Below, piece after piece: positions 8,643 to 17,800 of a DNA stretch of 35,007 bases. A program made the position numbers and the translations under genes. Location of the stretch: the NCBI GenBank assembly GCA_002778575.1, contig PFBJ01000018.1:1-35007 (forward strand), in the 5' to 3' direction. Position 1 is the first letter of the stretch. Each line of letters begins with the position of its first letter. The notes beneath the pieces were generated by a model that worked only from the letters and a program-made list of their open reading frames with translations, was not told the origin of the DNA and made no database searches. The DNA comes from Candidatus Kaiserbacteria bacterium CG10_big_fil_rev_8_21_14_0_10_49_17. GTDB lineage: Bacteria > Patescibacteriota > Minisyncoccia > Phycocordibacterales > JABMNX01.

Positions 8643-8669
8643 GGCGACTCGTGAGAGTCGCCGTTTTTT
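8643..8669 (+). terminator. Rho-independent terminator
   Basis: GGCGACTC-GTGA-GAGTCGCC followed by GTTTTTTA. Confidence 0.85.
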
Positions 8670-9633
8670 ATTGAGTCTTGAGTATCGTAAGCACTTCTGT
8701 GACCTCTCGTTCTGAAAGGCCATCGAGCGCTGCTTCAAAAGCTCCAATGTCCAAGCTTTTCCGGAGCGCTTCGACAACCTGACTTGAAAAAGTAACAGCG
8801 CCGAGGCGATAGTCTCTGAAAGCTTCACAGGCAATCGGAACCCATTTCTCTACAATTTCGAGCATATACTCAGCGTAGACACGAATTTCGTACTGTGCAT
8901 GTGGGTCTGCGCGAAGGGAAAGAAAGTGAAAGAGGTTGTGCAGATCGGTTTTCCAGTACCACTGTGTATAGATGTTTAGTGGCAAGTTCATTCGGGCGAG
9001 TTCTCTCGCAAGTCCGTCTCTGTTCGGATCGAGCGGCTCACCGTCTTCGTCTTCATTTAGCATTTCGACATAGTGATCGTATGCAGTGAAGGCGTCATCC
9101 TTTAGGATTTGAAGCACGCGCTCTGCTTCTTCGCCTTCCAGAACAACACCGCGACCTTGGCGGTTACTCTTTGACTGAGTGGCAAGATGTTCCTGCTTCG
9201 GAATGTAGAATTCTCGGTCGAGTATCGAATACCGAGCCGAGTATTCGTTTACATTTGCCGTTCGGTGGCGAATCCATTGACGAGCAACAAATACTGGAAG
9301 CTTGACGTGAAATTTAATTTCACACATCTCAAACGGAGTCGTGTGGCGGTGGCGCATCAGGTAGCGAATGAGCCCGCGATCATTGCGAACATTCTTCGTT
9401 CCTATACCGTACGAAACGCGCGCTGCCTGTACAATTGAAGTGTCATCTCCCATGTAGTCGATAACACGCAAAAGCCCATGATCGAGCAGTTCAATGGGGC
9501 TATGCAAAATTCGCTCGAGTGCGGATACCGTCGGTCGCTTCGTTGTGTGCGAAACTTCCGACGCGGCACGCATTTCTGCGCGCTGCTCTCTGCTTACTGT
9601 CATTGCCCTTCTCCTTTTCAGAATGCAGTCCAC
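8668..9633 (-). CDS. thyX: Flavin-dependent thymidylate synthase ThyX
   Basis: [43 protein letters not shown], the ThyX signature. Confidence 0.96.
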   Translation of the reverse strand: MDCILKRRRAMTVSREQRAEMRAASEVSHTTKRPTVSALERILHSPIELLDHGLLRVIDYMGDDTSIVQAARVSYGIGTKNVRNDRGLIRYLMRHRHTTPFEMCEIKFHVKLPVFVARQWIRHRTANVNEYSARYSILDREFYIPKQEHLATQSKSNRQGRGVVLEGEEAERVLQILKDDAFTAYDHYVEMLNEDEDGEPLDPNRDGLARELARMNLPLNIYTQWYWKTDLHNLFHFLSLRADPHAQYEIRVYAEYMLEIVEKWVPIACEAFRDYRLGAVTFSSQVVEALRKSLDIGAFEAALDGLSEREVTEVLTILKTQ

Positions 9634-9729
9634 AGTGAGCCTACCAAGAATTAAGCGACACGCAATGCTAGCCGGTCTTCGTTCTATGTGTTAAGAAAGG
9701 GCAGGAAAGAACACTAAAAGGAGGGCATC

Positions 9730-10824
9730 ATGCCCAATCATAAAGGGGCAGTACCTCGCCAGATTCTCGCTGACATGCTGGGAAGTCAGATTAAAGGAGC
9801 GAACGCTGAACACTTACAGCCCTCTTCTCTTGATCTCACTCTCTCTTCTACGATGTTTCGGATGCCTGGGACTGTACAACCTGATTCAAGTGAGACGATT
9901 GAAGAGCTAGTCAATGAAGTTGGTGCTGAGCGTCATAATTTGGCGAATTCTCTCGAGCGTGATGTCGTGTACCTCGCACGACTGAATGAAAAAGTAAGTC
10001 TCTCTCGTGGTGTGTATGGATATTCAAATCCAAAAAGTACCACTGGGCGCCTTGATGTCCACGCTCGACTGCTTGTCGATCGGATGCCCCGATTCGACAA
10101 AGTGCCGGAAGGGCACAGCGGGAAACTTTGGGCGCTCATTGTTCCGCGCTCATTTCCAATCCGTGTGCATTCTGGTTCACCTCTCACACAACTCCGTCTA
10201 TTTACAGGAGATACGCGCCTCTCCGAATTAGAGCTTCAAATAGAGTTTGAGAAGGGTAAGCTCCTCTACACGTCGCACGGAGAGCGTCTTTCGTACTCAG
10301 ACTTGGAAATAACCGACCAGGATGGCTCAATAATTCTCACTGCGGACTTAACGAGCAATCCTGTTGGGTGGGAGTGCACATCTCCGAGTGAGCCGCTCGA
10401 TCTCGGGAGACAGCATTTCTACAATGCGGAGCAATTCTTCCGTCCTGTCAGGTGTGACGGTGGGTATCTGCATCTTAAGAAGGGGCGGTTCTACATACTC
10501 TCAACTGCTGAATTTGTAAGAGTACCCCCACATCTGGCGTGCGAAATGCGTCCAATGGATGATAGAGCTGGCGAGTTCCGAGTGCACTATGCTGGATTTA
10601 TCGACCCAGGGTGGGGATATGGCAAAGAGGGGAAAGGAAAAGGGCGACCACTTACCCTTGAGGTGAGACCGCATGAAGATATGATCGTTCGGTTGCGACA
10701 ACCAATTGCTAAAATCCGCTTTGAGCGGATGCTGGTTGAACCTGACACGCACTACGATGCCGGAAGTCCTAACTACGGCATTCAATCGGGTCCGCGATTG
10801 GCAAAGCAATTCAAAACTACATGA
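9730..10824 (+). CDS. dcd: 2'-deoxycytidine 5'-triphosphate deaminase, long two-domain form
   Basis: LQPSSLDLTLSS...; SPLTQLRLFTGD; C-terminal second dUTPase/DCD-like half (FYILSTAEFVRVPPHLACEMRPMDDRAGEFRVHYAGFIDPGWGYG). Confidence 0.88.
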   Translation: MPNHKGAVPRQILADMLGSQIKGANAEHLQPSSLDLTLSSTMFRMPGTVQPDSSETIEELVNEVGAERHNLANSLERDVVYLARLNEKVSLSRGVYGYSNPKSTTGRLDVHARLLVDRMPRFDKVPEGHSGKLWALIVPRSFPIRVHSGSPLTQLRLFTGDTRLSELELQIEFEKGKLLYTSHGERLSYSDLEITDQDGSIILTADLTSNPVGWECTSPSEPLDLGRQHFYNAEQFFRPVRCDGGYLHLKKGRFYILSTAEFVRVPPHLACEMRPMDDRAGEFRVHYAGFIDPGWGYGKEGKGKGRPLTLEVRPHEDMIVRLRQPIAKIRFERMLVEPDTHYDAGSPNYGIQSGPRLAKQFKTT

Positions 10825-10828
10825 AATA

Positions 10829-10858
10829 CGACCCGGCAATTGCCGGGTCGCTCTTATT
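10829..10858 (+). terminator. Terminator-like perfect palindrome
   Basis: CGACCCGGCAATTGCCGGGTCG (22 nt, 11-bp arms) followed by CTCTTATT. Confidence 0.6.
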
Positions 10859-10903
10859 CGGTACAACTACCGCAGAAGAAATAGATGAACAAAGGAGACA
10901 GTG

Positions 10904-11546
10904 ATGTCAAAAGGCAAGTTTGTCGTTATTGACGGTGGTGATGGTGCAGGAAAAACCACATTAATAAAACAACTCGAGGCAGAGTTCAAGCAAAGAAACA
11001 TTCTCTTTCACGATACGAGGGAGCCTGGCGGTTCTCGATACGCTGAAGAAATCCGTTCACTTATTCTAAACAAAGCGGAGGCCAGAAATGCGGACGCGGA
11101 AACAATGTTCGCTCTTTTTTGGGCAGCGAGACGAGACCATGTCGTTAACACTATCTCTCGTCTTTGTGAGAAGGGAATCCTTGTCGTTTCAGATCGTTTT
11201 GATTCTTCCACATACGCGTATCAAATTTTCGGTCAAGAAGAAAAACAGCTTGAGGATTTGTTCTGGGTTGTGCGTAACCACTACCTTCGTGGGTGTGAGC
11301 CAGATGTATATATCTGGATTGATGTGGATCCGCACGTTGGCATGAGAAGGCGTGCTTTTCAGAGAGATGAAAAGAAACAACCATTTTGATGAGCGACAGC
11401 TTGCTTTCCATCTGCGAGTTCAGGAAGGATTCCGCACATTTATGAGTAAATGTAGCAGCGTGCACTTCGACGGGAACAAAGCACCCGAAGAGGTATACAA
11501 AGAGGTTTTGGATTATCTCCTCAGTTTCACCACTAAGCGACAATAG
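10904..11546 (+). pseudogene. tmk: Thymidylate kinase, split between two frames near 11370-11377
   Basis: Frame of 10901-11389: GKFVVIDGGDGAGKTTLIKQLE...TREPGGSRYAEEIR...SDRFDSSTYAYQ...DVDPHVGMRRRAFQRDEK; continuation in another frame (11352-11546): RNNHFDERQLAFHLRVQEGFRTF. Confidence 0.8.
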
Positions 11547-11555
11547 ACATTTCCC

Positions 11556-11583
11556 GCGACCCATCAATGGGTCGCTCTTTTTT
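11556..11583 (+). terminator. Rho-independent terminator
   Basis: GCGACCCAT-CA-ATGGGTCGC followed by TCTTTTTT. Confidence 0.85.
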
Positions 11584-11600
11584 ATGTATACTGCAGGGTA

Positions 11601-12680
11601 ATGACAGAGAAATTTAAGAGTCTTTACGCATACGCCAAATTGCACCGCCGGCACTTGCCGACAGTCGCGCTTATTGCGGGGTTCCTCTGGGACTCGCTGA
11701 CGCTCGGTCGTCCCGACCAGCTATTTGATAATGCGGTTATACTTTTCTACCTCACGGTAGCTGGCGTGTGTATCGGACTGCTTACGCGGCACCGCGAACG
11801 GGGGAGCACGTCACGACTGCCAATTGTACTCATATTCCAGTTTGCCATTGGTAACCTCTCAAGCGGACTCTTCGTGCTCTACGGTGTCTCAGGCACGCTC
11901 GTGGGGAATTGGCCGTTTTTGCTTTTCCTCGCGGCGCTCCTTATCGGAAATGAATTTCTGCGCGACCGATACGGCAAGACAACATTCCGTATTATCATTT
12001 TTTATGTACTCTTGCTCTCGTACCTTATCCTCTCGCTTCCGGTTGCACTGCGCGAGATGGGCGCGGGCGTGTTTCTTGCCAGCGGATTCCTCTCGGTGAT
12101 ATTTATTGCTGGTTTTGTCGTGTGGCTTCACTTTTTGGCGCCGAAGGTTGTTGCGGCGTCAAAGAGCACCATCACAGCATGGGTAGCAACAATTCTTGTG
12201 TTATTTAACATCCTGTACTTCACGCACCTCATTCCGCCGGTACCGCTGGCGCTTCGCGATATCGGCATTTACCACTTTGTTGAACGAAATCCGTCAGGGA
12301 ACTATACGGTCTCATTTGAAAAACCAAAGTGGTTTGAGTTTTTCAAAAGTTCTGACCGCGTATTCCACAGAAAGGTTTCAGAAAAGGCGTACTGCTTCAG
12401 CTCTGTTTTTGCTCCGGCGCGGCTAACAACTCCGATTTACCACGTCTGGGAATATTACGATGAAGAAGAGGAAAAGTGGGTAGAGAGGTCGCGCATATCA
12501 TTTGGCATCATCGGAGGGCGTGACGAGGGGTTCAGAGGGTTCTCTGAAAACGGAGTACTCACCGACGGGCGATGGCGGTGTTCGGTGAAGACTGACAGAG
12601 GAGCGCTTATCGGCAGACGAGATTTTGTTGTCTCGCGTGATACTAAAGCAGAAGTTGAGCTCATTCAAGCAGTCCGCTAG
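11601..12680 (+). CDS. Multi-pass membrane protein with C-terminal DUF2914-like domain
   Basis: N-terminal TM segments; C-terminus AYCFSSVFAPARLTTPIYHVWEYYDEEEEKWVERSRISFGIIGGRDEGFRGFSENGVLTDGRWRCSVKTDRGALIGRRDFVV. Confidence 0.75.
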   Translation: MTEKFKSLYAYAKLHRRHLPTVALIAGFLWDSLTLGRPDQLFDNAVILFYLTVAGVCIGLLTRHRERGSTSRLPIVLIFQFAIGNLSSGLFVLYGVSGTLVGNWPFLLFLAALLIGNEFLRDRYGKTTFRIIIFYVLLLSYLILSLPVALREMGAGVFLASGFLSVIFIAGFVVWLHFLAPKVVAASKSTITAWVATILVLFNILYFTHLIPPVPLALRDIGIYHFVERNPSGNYTVSFEKPKWFEFFKSSDRVFHRKVSEKAYCFSSVFAPARLTTPIYHVWEYYDEEEEKWVERSRISFGIIGGRDEGFRGFSENGVLTDGRWRCSVKTDRGALIGRRDFVVSRDTKAEVELIQAVR

Positions 12681-12714
12681 TCAAGCGTGGGTGGCTACGA
12701 TACGATAGCGAATA

Positions 12715-14352
12715 ATGATACAAGAGACGCTCAGAAAACTGATAGCGGATGCGGCCGGTGTTTCGGCTGATGAAGTGCCGCTGGAGCATCCGGTTGACAT
12801 AGCACACGGGGATTATGCAAGCCCCATAGCTCTTTCTCTTGCGCAAAAAGAAAAAGAGGCACCGCGTGCCGTGGCTGAGCGGATTGCCGCTCGAATTGAG
12901 AAGAATGAAAACATTGAAGCAGTTACCGTGGCTGGTGCGGGATATATCAACGTTACTCTCTCGAAAACGTTTTTACATACTGAGATACAGCACGCACTTC
13001 AAGAACAGGATTCTTACGGTAAAGGAAAAAGTGGGGAAGGCAGGAAAGTGATGGTCGAGTATACCGATCCAAATCCGTTTAAAGAATTCCATATTGGACA
13101 CTTAATGAGCAATACTATTGGAGAAAGTATTGCGCGCATAATTCAGTGGAGCGGCGCAGAGGTAAAACGGGCCAATTACCAAGGAGATGTCGGTCTGCAT
13201 GTCGCGCAAGCGATTTGGGGTTTAAAGCACATGGGCGTTGAGCCAACGGATACAAAAATACTTGGCACGGCGTACGCGCTCGGGGCGCAAAGATATAAAG
13301 AAGACAGCACCGCAAAAAATGAAATTGATGCAATAAACAGAGCTGTGTATTCCGGAGAGGATGAGACTGTGCAAGAACTGTACAGGAAAGGGAGAGCGGT
13401 ATCGCTTGCGCACTTTGAAGAGATATACAAAATACTCGGAACCAAATTCGATTTTTACTTTTTTGAATCCGAGAGTACGCCAATCGGTAAAGAAATGGTA
13501 AAAAGCCACCTCGATGTATTTGAGGAAAGCGACGGAGCAGTAATTTACCGGGGAGAGCAGGACGGTCTTCATACGCGCGTATTTATCACTGCACGCGGCA
13601 TACCGACATATGAGACTAAAGACCTCGGGCTGACACAGCTAAAAGAAAAAAAGTGGGATTTTGATACTTCAATTACCATTACCGCATCCGAACAAGCAGA
13701 GTATTTCAAAGTCATGCGTGCGGCTCTACGGAGAGTTGCTCCCGAAAGCGCTGAGAAGATTGAGCATATTACCCACGGCATGATGCGACTGCCAAGCGGA
13801 AAGATGTCATCGCGAACCGGCGATGTTATTGCCGCAGAAGCGTTTCTTGAAGAAGTGAAAGATACAGTGCTCACGCGAATGGGGGATAAAGACGAGACGA
13901 TCGCGGAGCAAATCGCGCTCTCTGCGGTGAAATACATTATTCTTCGTCAAGCCACAGGGAAGGACATAGTGTACGACAAAGAGCAGGCAACACGTTTCGA
14001 GGGGGACACCGGGCCATACTTGCAATACACATACGCACGCATACAGGCACTCTTAAGTAATGCGGGGGGTGCGACAGTTGAGGTTATGGATACAGCTGAG
14101 AAAACAGATATTGAACGTCTCCTCTATCGTTTTGCTGGAGTGGCAAAACGCGCAGCAAAGGAGCGCGAGCCACACCATCTCGCGACATATCTTGCAGAAG
14201 TTGCAAGCGCTTTTAACTCCTGGTACGGGAAGGGGAAAATTCTTGATGGTACGCTTGGGCAAGCGCACAAACTGGCGCTCGCAAGCGCCACTGCAGTGGT
14301 GCTTAAGAATGGTCTTTGGCTTTTAGGTATTGAAGCACCGGAGCGGATGTAG
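12715..14352 (+). CDS. argS: Arginyl-tRNA synthetase
   Basis: VEYTDPNPFKEFHIGHLMSNTIGESIARI (HIGH region), GMMRLPSGKMSSRTGDVI, C-terminal anticodon-binding region. Confidence 0.96.
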   Translation: MIQETLRKLIADAAGVSADEVPLEHPVDIAHGDYASPIALSLAQKEKEAPRAVAERIAARIEKNENIEAVTVAGAGYINVTLSKTFLHTEIQHALQEQDSYGKGKSGEGRKVMVEYTDPNPFKEFHIGHLMSNTIGESIARIIQWSGAEVKRANYQGDVGLHVAQAIWGLKHMGVEPTDTKILGTAYALGAQRYKEDSTAKNEIDAINRAVYSGEDETVQELYRKGRAVSLAHFEEIYKILGTKFDFYFFESESTPIGKEMVKSHLDVFEESDGAVIYRGEQDGLHTRVFITARGIPTYETKDLGLTQLKEKKWDFDTSITITASEQAEYFKVMRAALRRVAPESAEKIEHITHGMMRLPSGKMSSRTGDVIAAEAFLEEVKDTVLTRMGDKDETIAEQIALSAVKYIILRQATGKDIVYDKEQATRFEGDTGPYLQYTYARIQALLSNAGGATVEVMDTAEKTDIERLLYRFAGVAKRAAKEREPHHLATYLAEVASAFNSWYGKGKILDGTLGQAHKLALASATAVVLKNGLWLLGIEAPERM

Positions 14353-14424
14353 CACCTGACACTTTTCATTTTTATGGGAGCTTGCTACACTGCTTGCTTA
14401 GGAAAAACGCTCGGGGGACTAGAG

Positions 14425-14631
14425 ATGACCGCTGGCTTTGAGTGTTGCGATGAGGTTGATGTCAGCTTGGCAATGAAAGAAATTGGATACCCGGTGAAAG
14501 TAATCCCTTCGTTTTCTTTGGGATACGGAGAAGCTGAGGTCGCCAATTCGCCCGCAGAGCTTGCCAGTATCACAACAAAAGCATTCCAACAGTCTCCACT
14601 TCATCGAATCAGAATAGAGACGATGGAATAA
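14425..14631 (+). CDS. Free-standing CarB-like ATP-grasp fragment (about 68 aa)
   Basis: DVSLAMKEIGYPVKVIPSFSLGYGEAEVANSPAELASITTKAFQQSPLHRIRIE resembles the carbamoyl-phosphate synthase large subunit segment ...IGYPVIVRPSFTLGG...YNREEL...SP...LIE; likely start is ATG 14425 within ORF 14374-14631. Confidence 0.6.
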   Translation: MTAGFECCDEVDVSLAMKEIGYPVKVIPSFSLGYGEAEVANSPAELASITTKAFQQSPLHRIRIETME

Positions 14632-14642
14632 CAGCATGGCTT

Positions 14643-14669
14643 GCGACCCCTCTGGGGTCGCTTTGTTTT
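14643..14669 (+). terminator. Rho-independent terminator-like hairpin
   Basis: GCGACCCC-TCT-GGGGTCGC followed by TTTGTTTTG. Confidence 0.75.
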
Positions 14670-14701
14670 GATTTCATCAGTGTTATTATAAGCGACGTAG
14701 A

Positions 14702-14746
14702 GCGAGAGAAATGCCGAGCTCTAAGCTCGAGCATTTCCGAGCCGAG
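14702..14746. repeat. 45-bp hairpin repeat, copy 1
   Basis: gcgagagaaatgccgagctctaagctcgagcatttccgagccgag; exact second copy 81 bp downstream. Confidence 0.97.
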
Positions 14747-14782
14747 GAGCTTATATAGCAAAGCAATATAAGCGAGCGTTAT

Positions 14783-14827
14783 GCGAGAGAAATGCCGAGC
14801 TCTAAGCTCGAGCATTTCCGAGCCGAG
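14783..14827. repeat. 45-bp hairpin repeat, copy 2
   Basis: Identical to 14702-14746. Confidence 0.97.
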
Positions 14828-14854
14828 TTATATGAGGAGATATATGCCGAAACA

Positions 14855-17800
14855 ATGGGGACTCAATCAGAAAAAGACAACATAGAGAAAGGGAAAAGTA
14901 CAATCTCCCTTCGCGAGGAGGAAATACTCTCGTTTTGGCGAGAGAATGACATATTTAAAAAGACTGAAAGAAAGGACGCGCCGAAAGGCGAGTTTGTATT
15001 TTACGATGGCCCGCCGTTTGCAACCGGTATTCCGCATCACGGACACATGCTCGCAAGCACTATTAAGGATGCTATTCCTCGATATCAAACAATGCGTGGC
15101 CATAGGGTATCTCGTCGGTGGGGGTGGGACTGCCATGGGCTTCCGCTTGAGACACACGTTGAAGACGAGCTTGGTTTTAAAACAAAAGCCGAGATCGAAC
15201 AGTACGGAGTGGGGAAGTTTAATAAAGCGGCACGAGGCGCAGTGCTTCGGTATGCAGATGTATGGAAGGAAGTCATCCCGCGTATTGGGCGGTGGGTGGA
15301 TATGGAGAATGACTATAAAACCATGGACGCTTCCTATACCGAGAGCGTGTGGTGGGTCTTCCGCTCTCTCTACCAGAAAGGCCTTATTTACAAAGGCTAT
15401 CAGGTGCTCCACCTCTCGCCACTGCTTGGCACTGAGCTCTCAAACTTTGAGGTTTCCCAAAACTACCAAGATATTGACGACATAGCAGTATTTGTAAAAT
15501 TGCCTCTCTTAGACGAACGAGGAACATCACTGCTCATTTGGACAACGACTGCATGGACACTGCCGGGCAATATGGCAGCGGCGGTTAATAAAGATTTCAC
15601 GTATGCCAAGGTGCGCATTGGTGATGAAATTGTAATTCTCGCAAAAGAGCGTGTCGTTGATGTTGTTGGGGAGAGCGCGGAAATAATCGAAGAAGTGCAG
15701 GGGAGCGAACTTGTGGGGCGCGCGTACCAGCCGCCATTTGATTATTTCAAAAATGCGGATATTGAAGGCAAAGAAAAAGCGTGGCAGGTGTACCACGCGC
15801 CGTACGTAACCCTTGAAGACGGAACCGGTATCGTGCACCTCGCACCCGCTTACGGCGCTGAAGATATGGCACTTGCTCAAGAGAATGGTATTCCGGTAGT
15901 GCACCATGTTGCAAAGGACGGCACTTTTATGGATTTTGTCCGTGACTTTCGCGGAATGCAGGCAAAACCAAAAGGGGATCACCAGCGCACCGACTCGCTC
16001 ATAGCCGAAAACCTCAAAGCGCGCGGGCTGCTTTACAAAAAAGAAATAATCAATCACTCCTATCCGCACTGCTGGCGAACCGACGCACCACTGCTTAACT
16101 ACGCGATGGACTCGTGGTTTGTGAAAGTCACTGACTTTAAAGACGAGCTTGTTTCAGAGAATGAGAAAGTGCATTGGGTTCCAAGCGAGGTAGGAGAGAA
16201 ACGTTTTGGCAACTGGCTTAAAAATGCCCGCGACTGGTCAATCAGTCGGCGTCGGTACTGGGGTGCGCCACTTCCGGTATGGGAGAAAAAGAACGGTGAA
16301 GCAGTGGTGCTCGGCAGTGTTGAAGACATAAAGAAGTATGTGAAGAAAAGTGGCAACACGTACTTCCTTATGCGTCACGGAGAAGCCGTCAGCAATGCGA
16401 CCAGTATTGTCAGTTCAGGTCTTACGGATAAAAATCCGCTTACTGAAAAAGGTAAGGAGCAGGTGCGTGGTGCGGTAGAAAACATCAAATCATTTAAACC
16501 GGATTGCATTATTACCTCTCCACTTGAAAGAGCGATGGAAACAGCGCGCATAGTTACAGAAGGACTTGCCCTTTCTGATGATGCGCTTATTACGGACATG
16601 CGTCTCCGGGAAATTGACTTCGGTGTGATGAATGGGAAAAGTAGGGAGGAATACTGGGCGCTTTTTTCTTCTCCTGAAGAGCGCTTTGAAAAAGCTCCAG
16701 AGAAAGGCGAGACAGTCCCGGACGTTAAGCGACGCGTCGGAGAGTTTCTATATGACATAGAGAAGAAATACTCAAACAAGAAAATACTTATCGTAGCGCA
16801 CGAGGACATTTTATGGATGCTCTCTGCTGTAGCTCTGGGAGCGCGAAATAATACGTGTCTTGAAATCAAAAGTTCGTCTGATGATGTATTTAGAAATGCT
16901 GAGATTCGCACGCTTGATTTCACTGTACTTCCGCACAACGAAGAGTATGAGCTTGACCTGCACCGACCGTACATTGATGAAGTTGAACTTGTTGACAACG
17001 ACGGAGACGTGCTGAAACGGATTCCAGACGTCTTTGACTGTTGGTTTGAGTCAGGTTCAATGCCGTACGGGCAAAATCACTATCCATTTAACAAGAACAG
17101 CCAATTTGAGCCGAAGAGCGGATTCTTTAAGCGCTCCCGCGGTTATCCGGCCGACTTTATCGCAGAGGGAATGGATCAGACACGCGGCTGGTTCTATTCG
17201 CTCATCGTCCTCGGGACAGCACTCTTCGGGAAATCACCGTATAAAAATGTCATTGTAAACGGTTTGGTTTTGGCTGCGGACGGACGAAAGATGAGCAAGC
17301 GGCTGAAGAATTACCCCGAGCTTATGGATGTGGTCAACCAGTACGGTGCCGATGCGCTCCGGTACTACCTGTTGTCTTCTCCAATTATGCGCGGCGAGGA
17401 CCTTAACTTTTCCGAGCAAGGGGTCGATGAAGTGCAGAAAAAAATAATTACGCGGCTTGATAATGTGCGCAGTTTTTACGCACTCTACGGAAGGAGCACA
17501 GGGGAAGCAAAAAATACTTCCGAGAATATCCTTGACCGGTGGATACTTTCACGACTCGGGCAACTCATCAAAGAGACAACTGCCGGCATGGAAGCCTACG
17601 AGCTTGATCGGGCAAGCCGCCCCCTCCTTGAATTTATTGATGATCTCTCTACGTGGTATGTACGTCGTTCTCGAGATCGCATGAAGAGCGGCTCCTCCGA
17701 GGGTGCGGCCGCTCTTGCGACGCTTAAGTACACACTACTGACGCTTTCGAAAGTCATGGCGCCCGCCACACCGTTCTATGCCGAGTATCTCTACCGTGAA

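Noticed and set aside
14702-14827. Short CRISPR array
   Set aside because: Only two repeats of 45 bp, spacer itself palindromic and part of the duplicated unit, no cas genes in the window
14690-14854. T-box riboswitch upstream of ileS
   Set aside because: No T-box consensus (TGGNACCGCG) or specifier-loop architecture seen; the structure is a simple tandem hairpin repeat
16375-16998. 207-aa minus-strand ORF within ileS
   Set aside because: Antisense of the inserted histidine-phosphatase domain; Ser-rich shadow ORF without motifs
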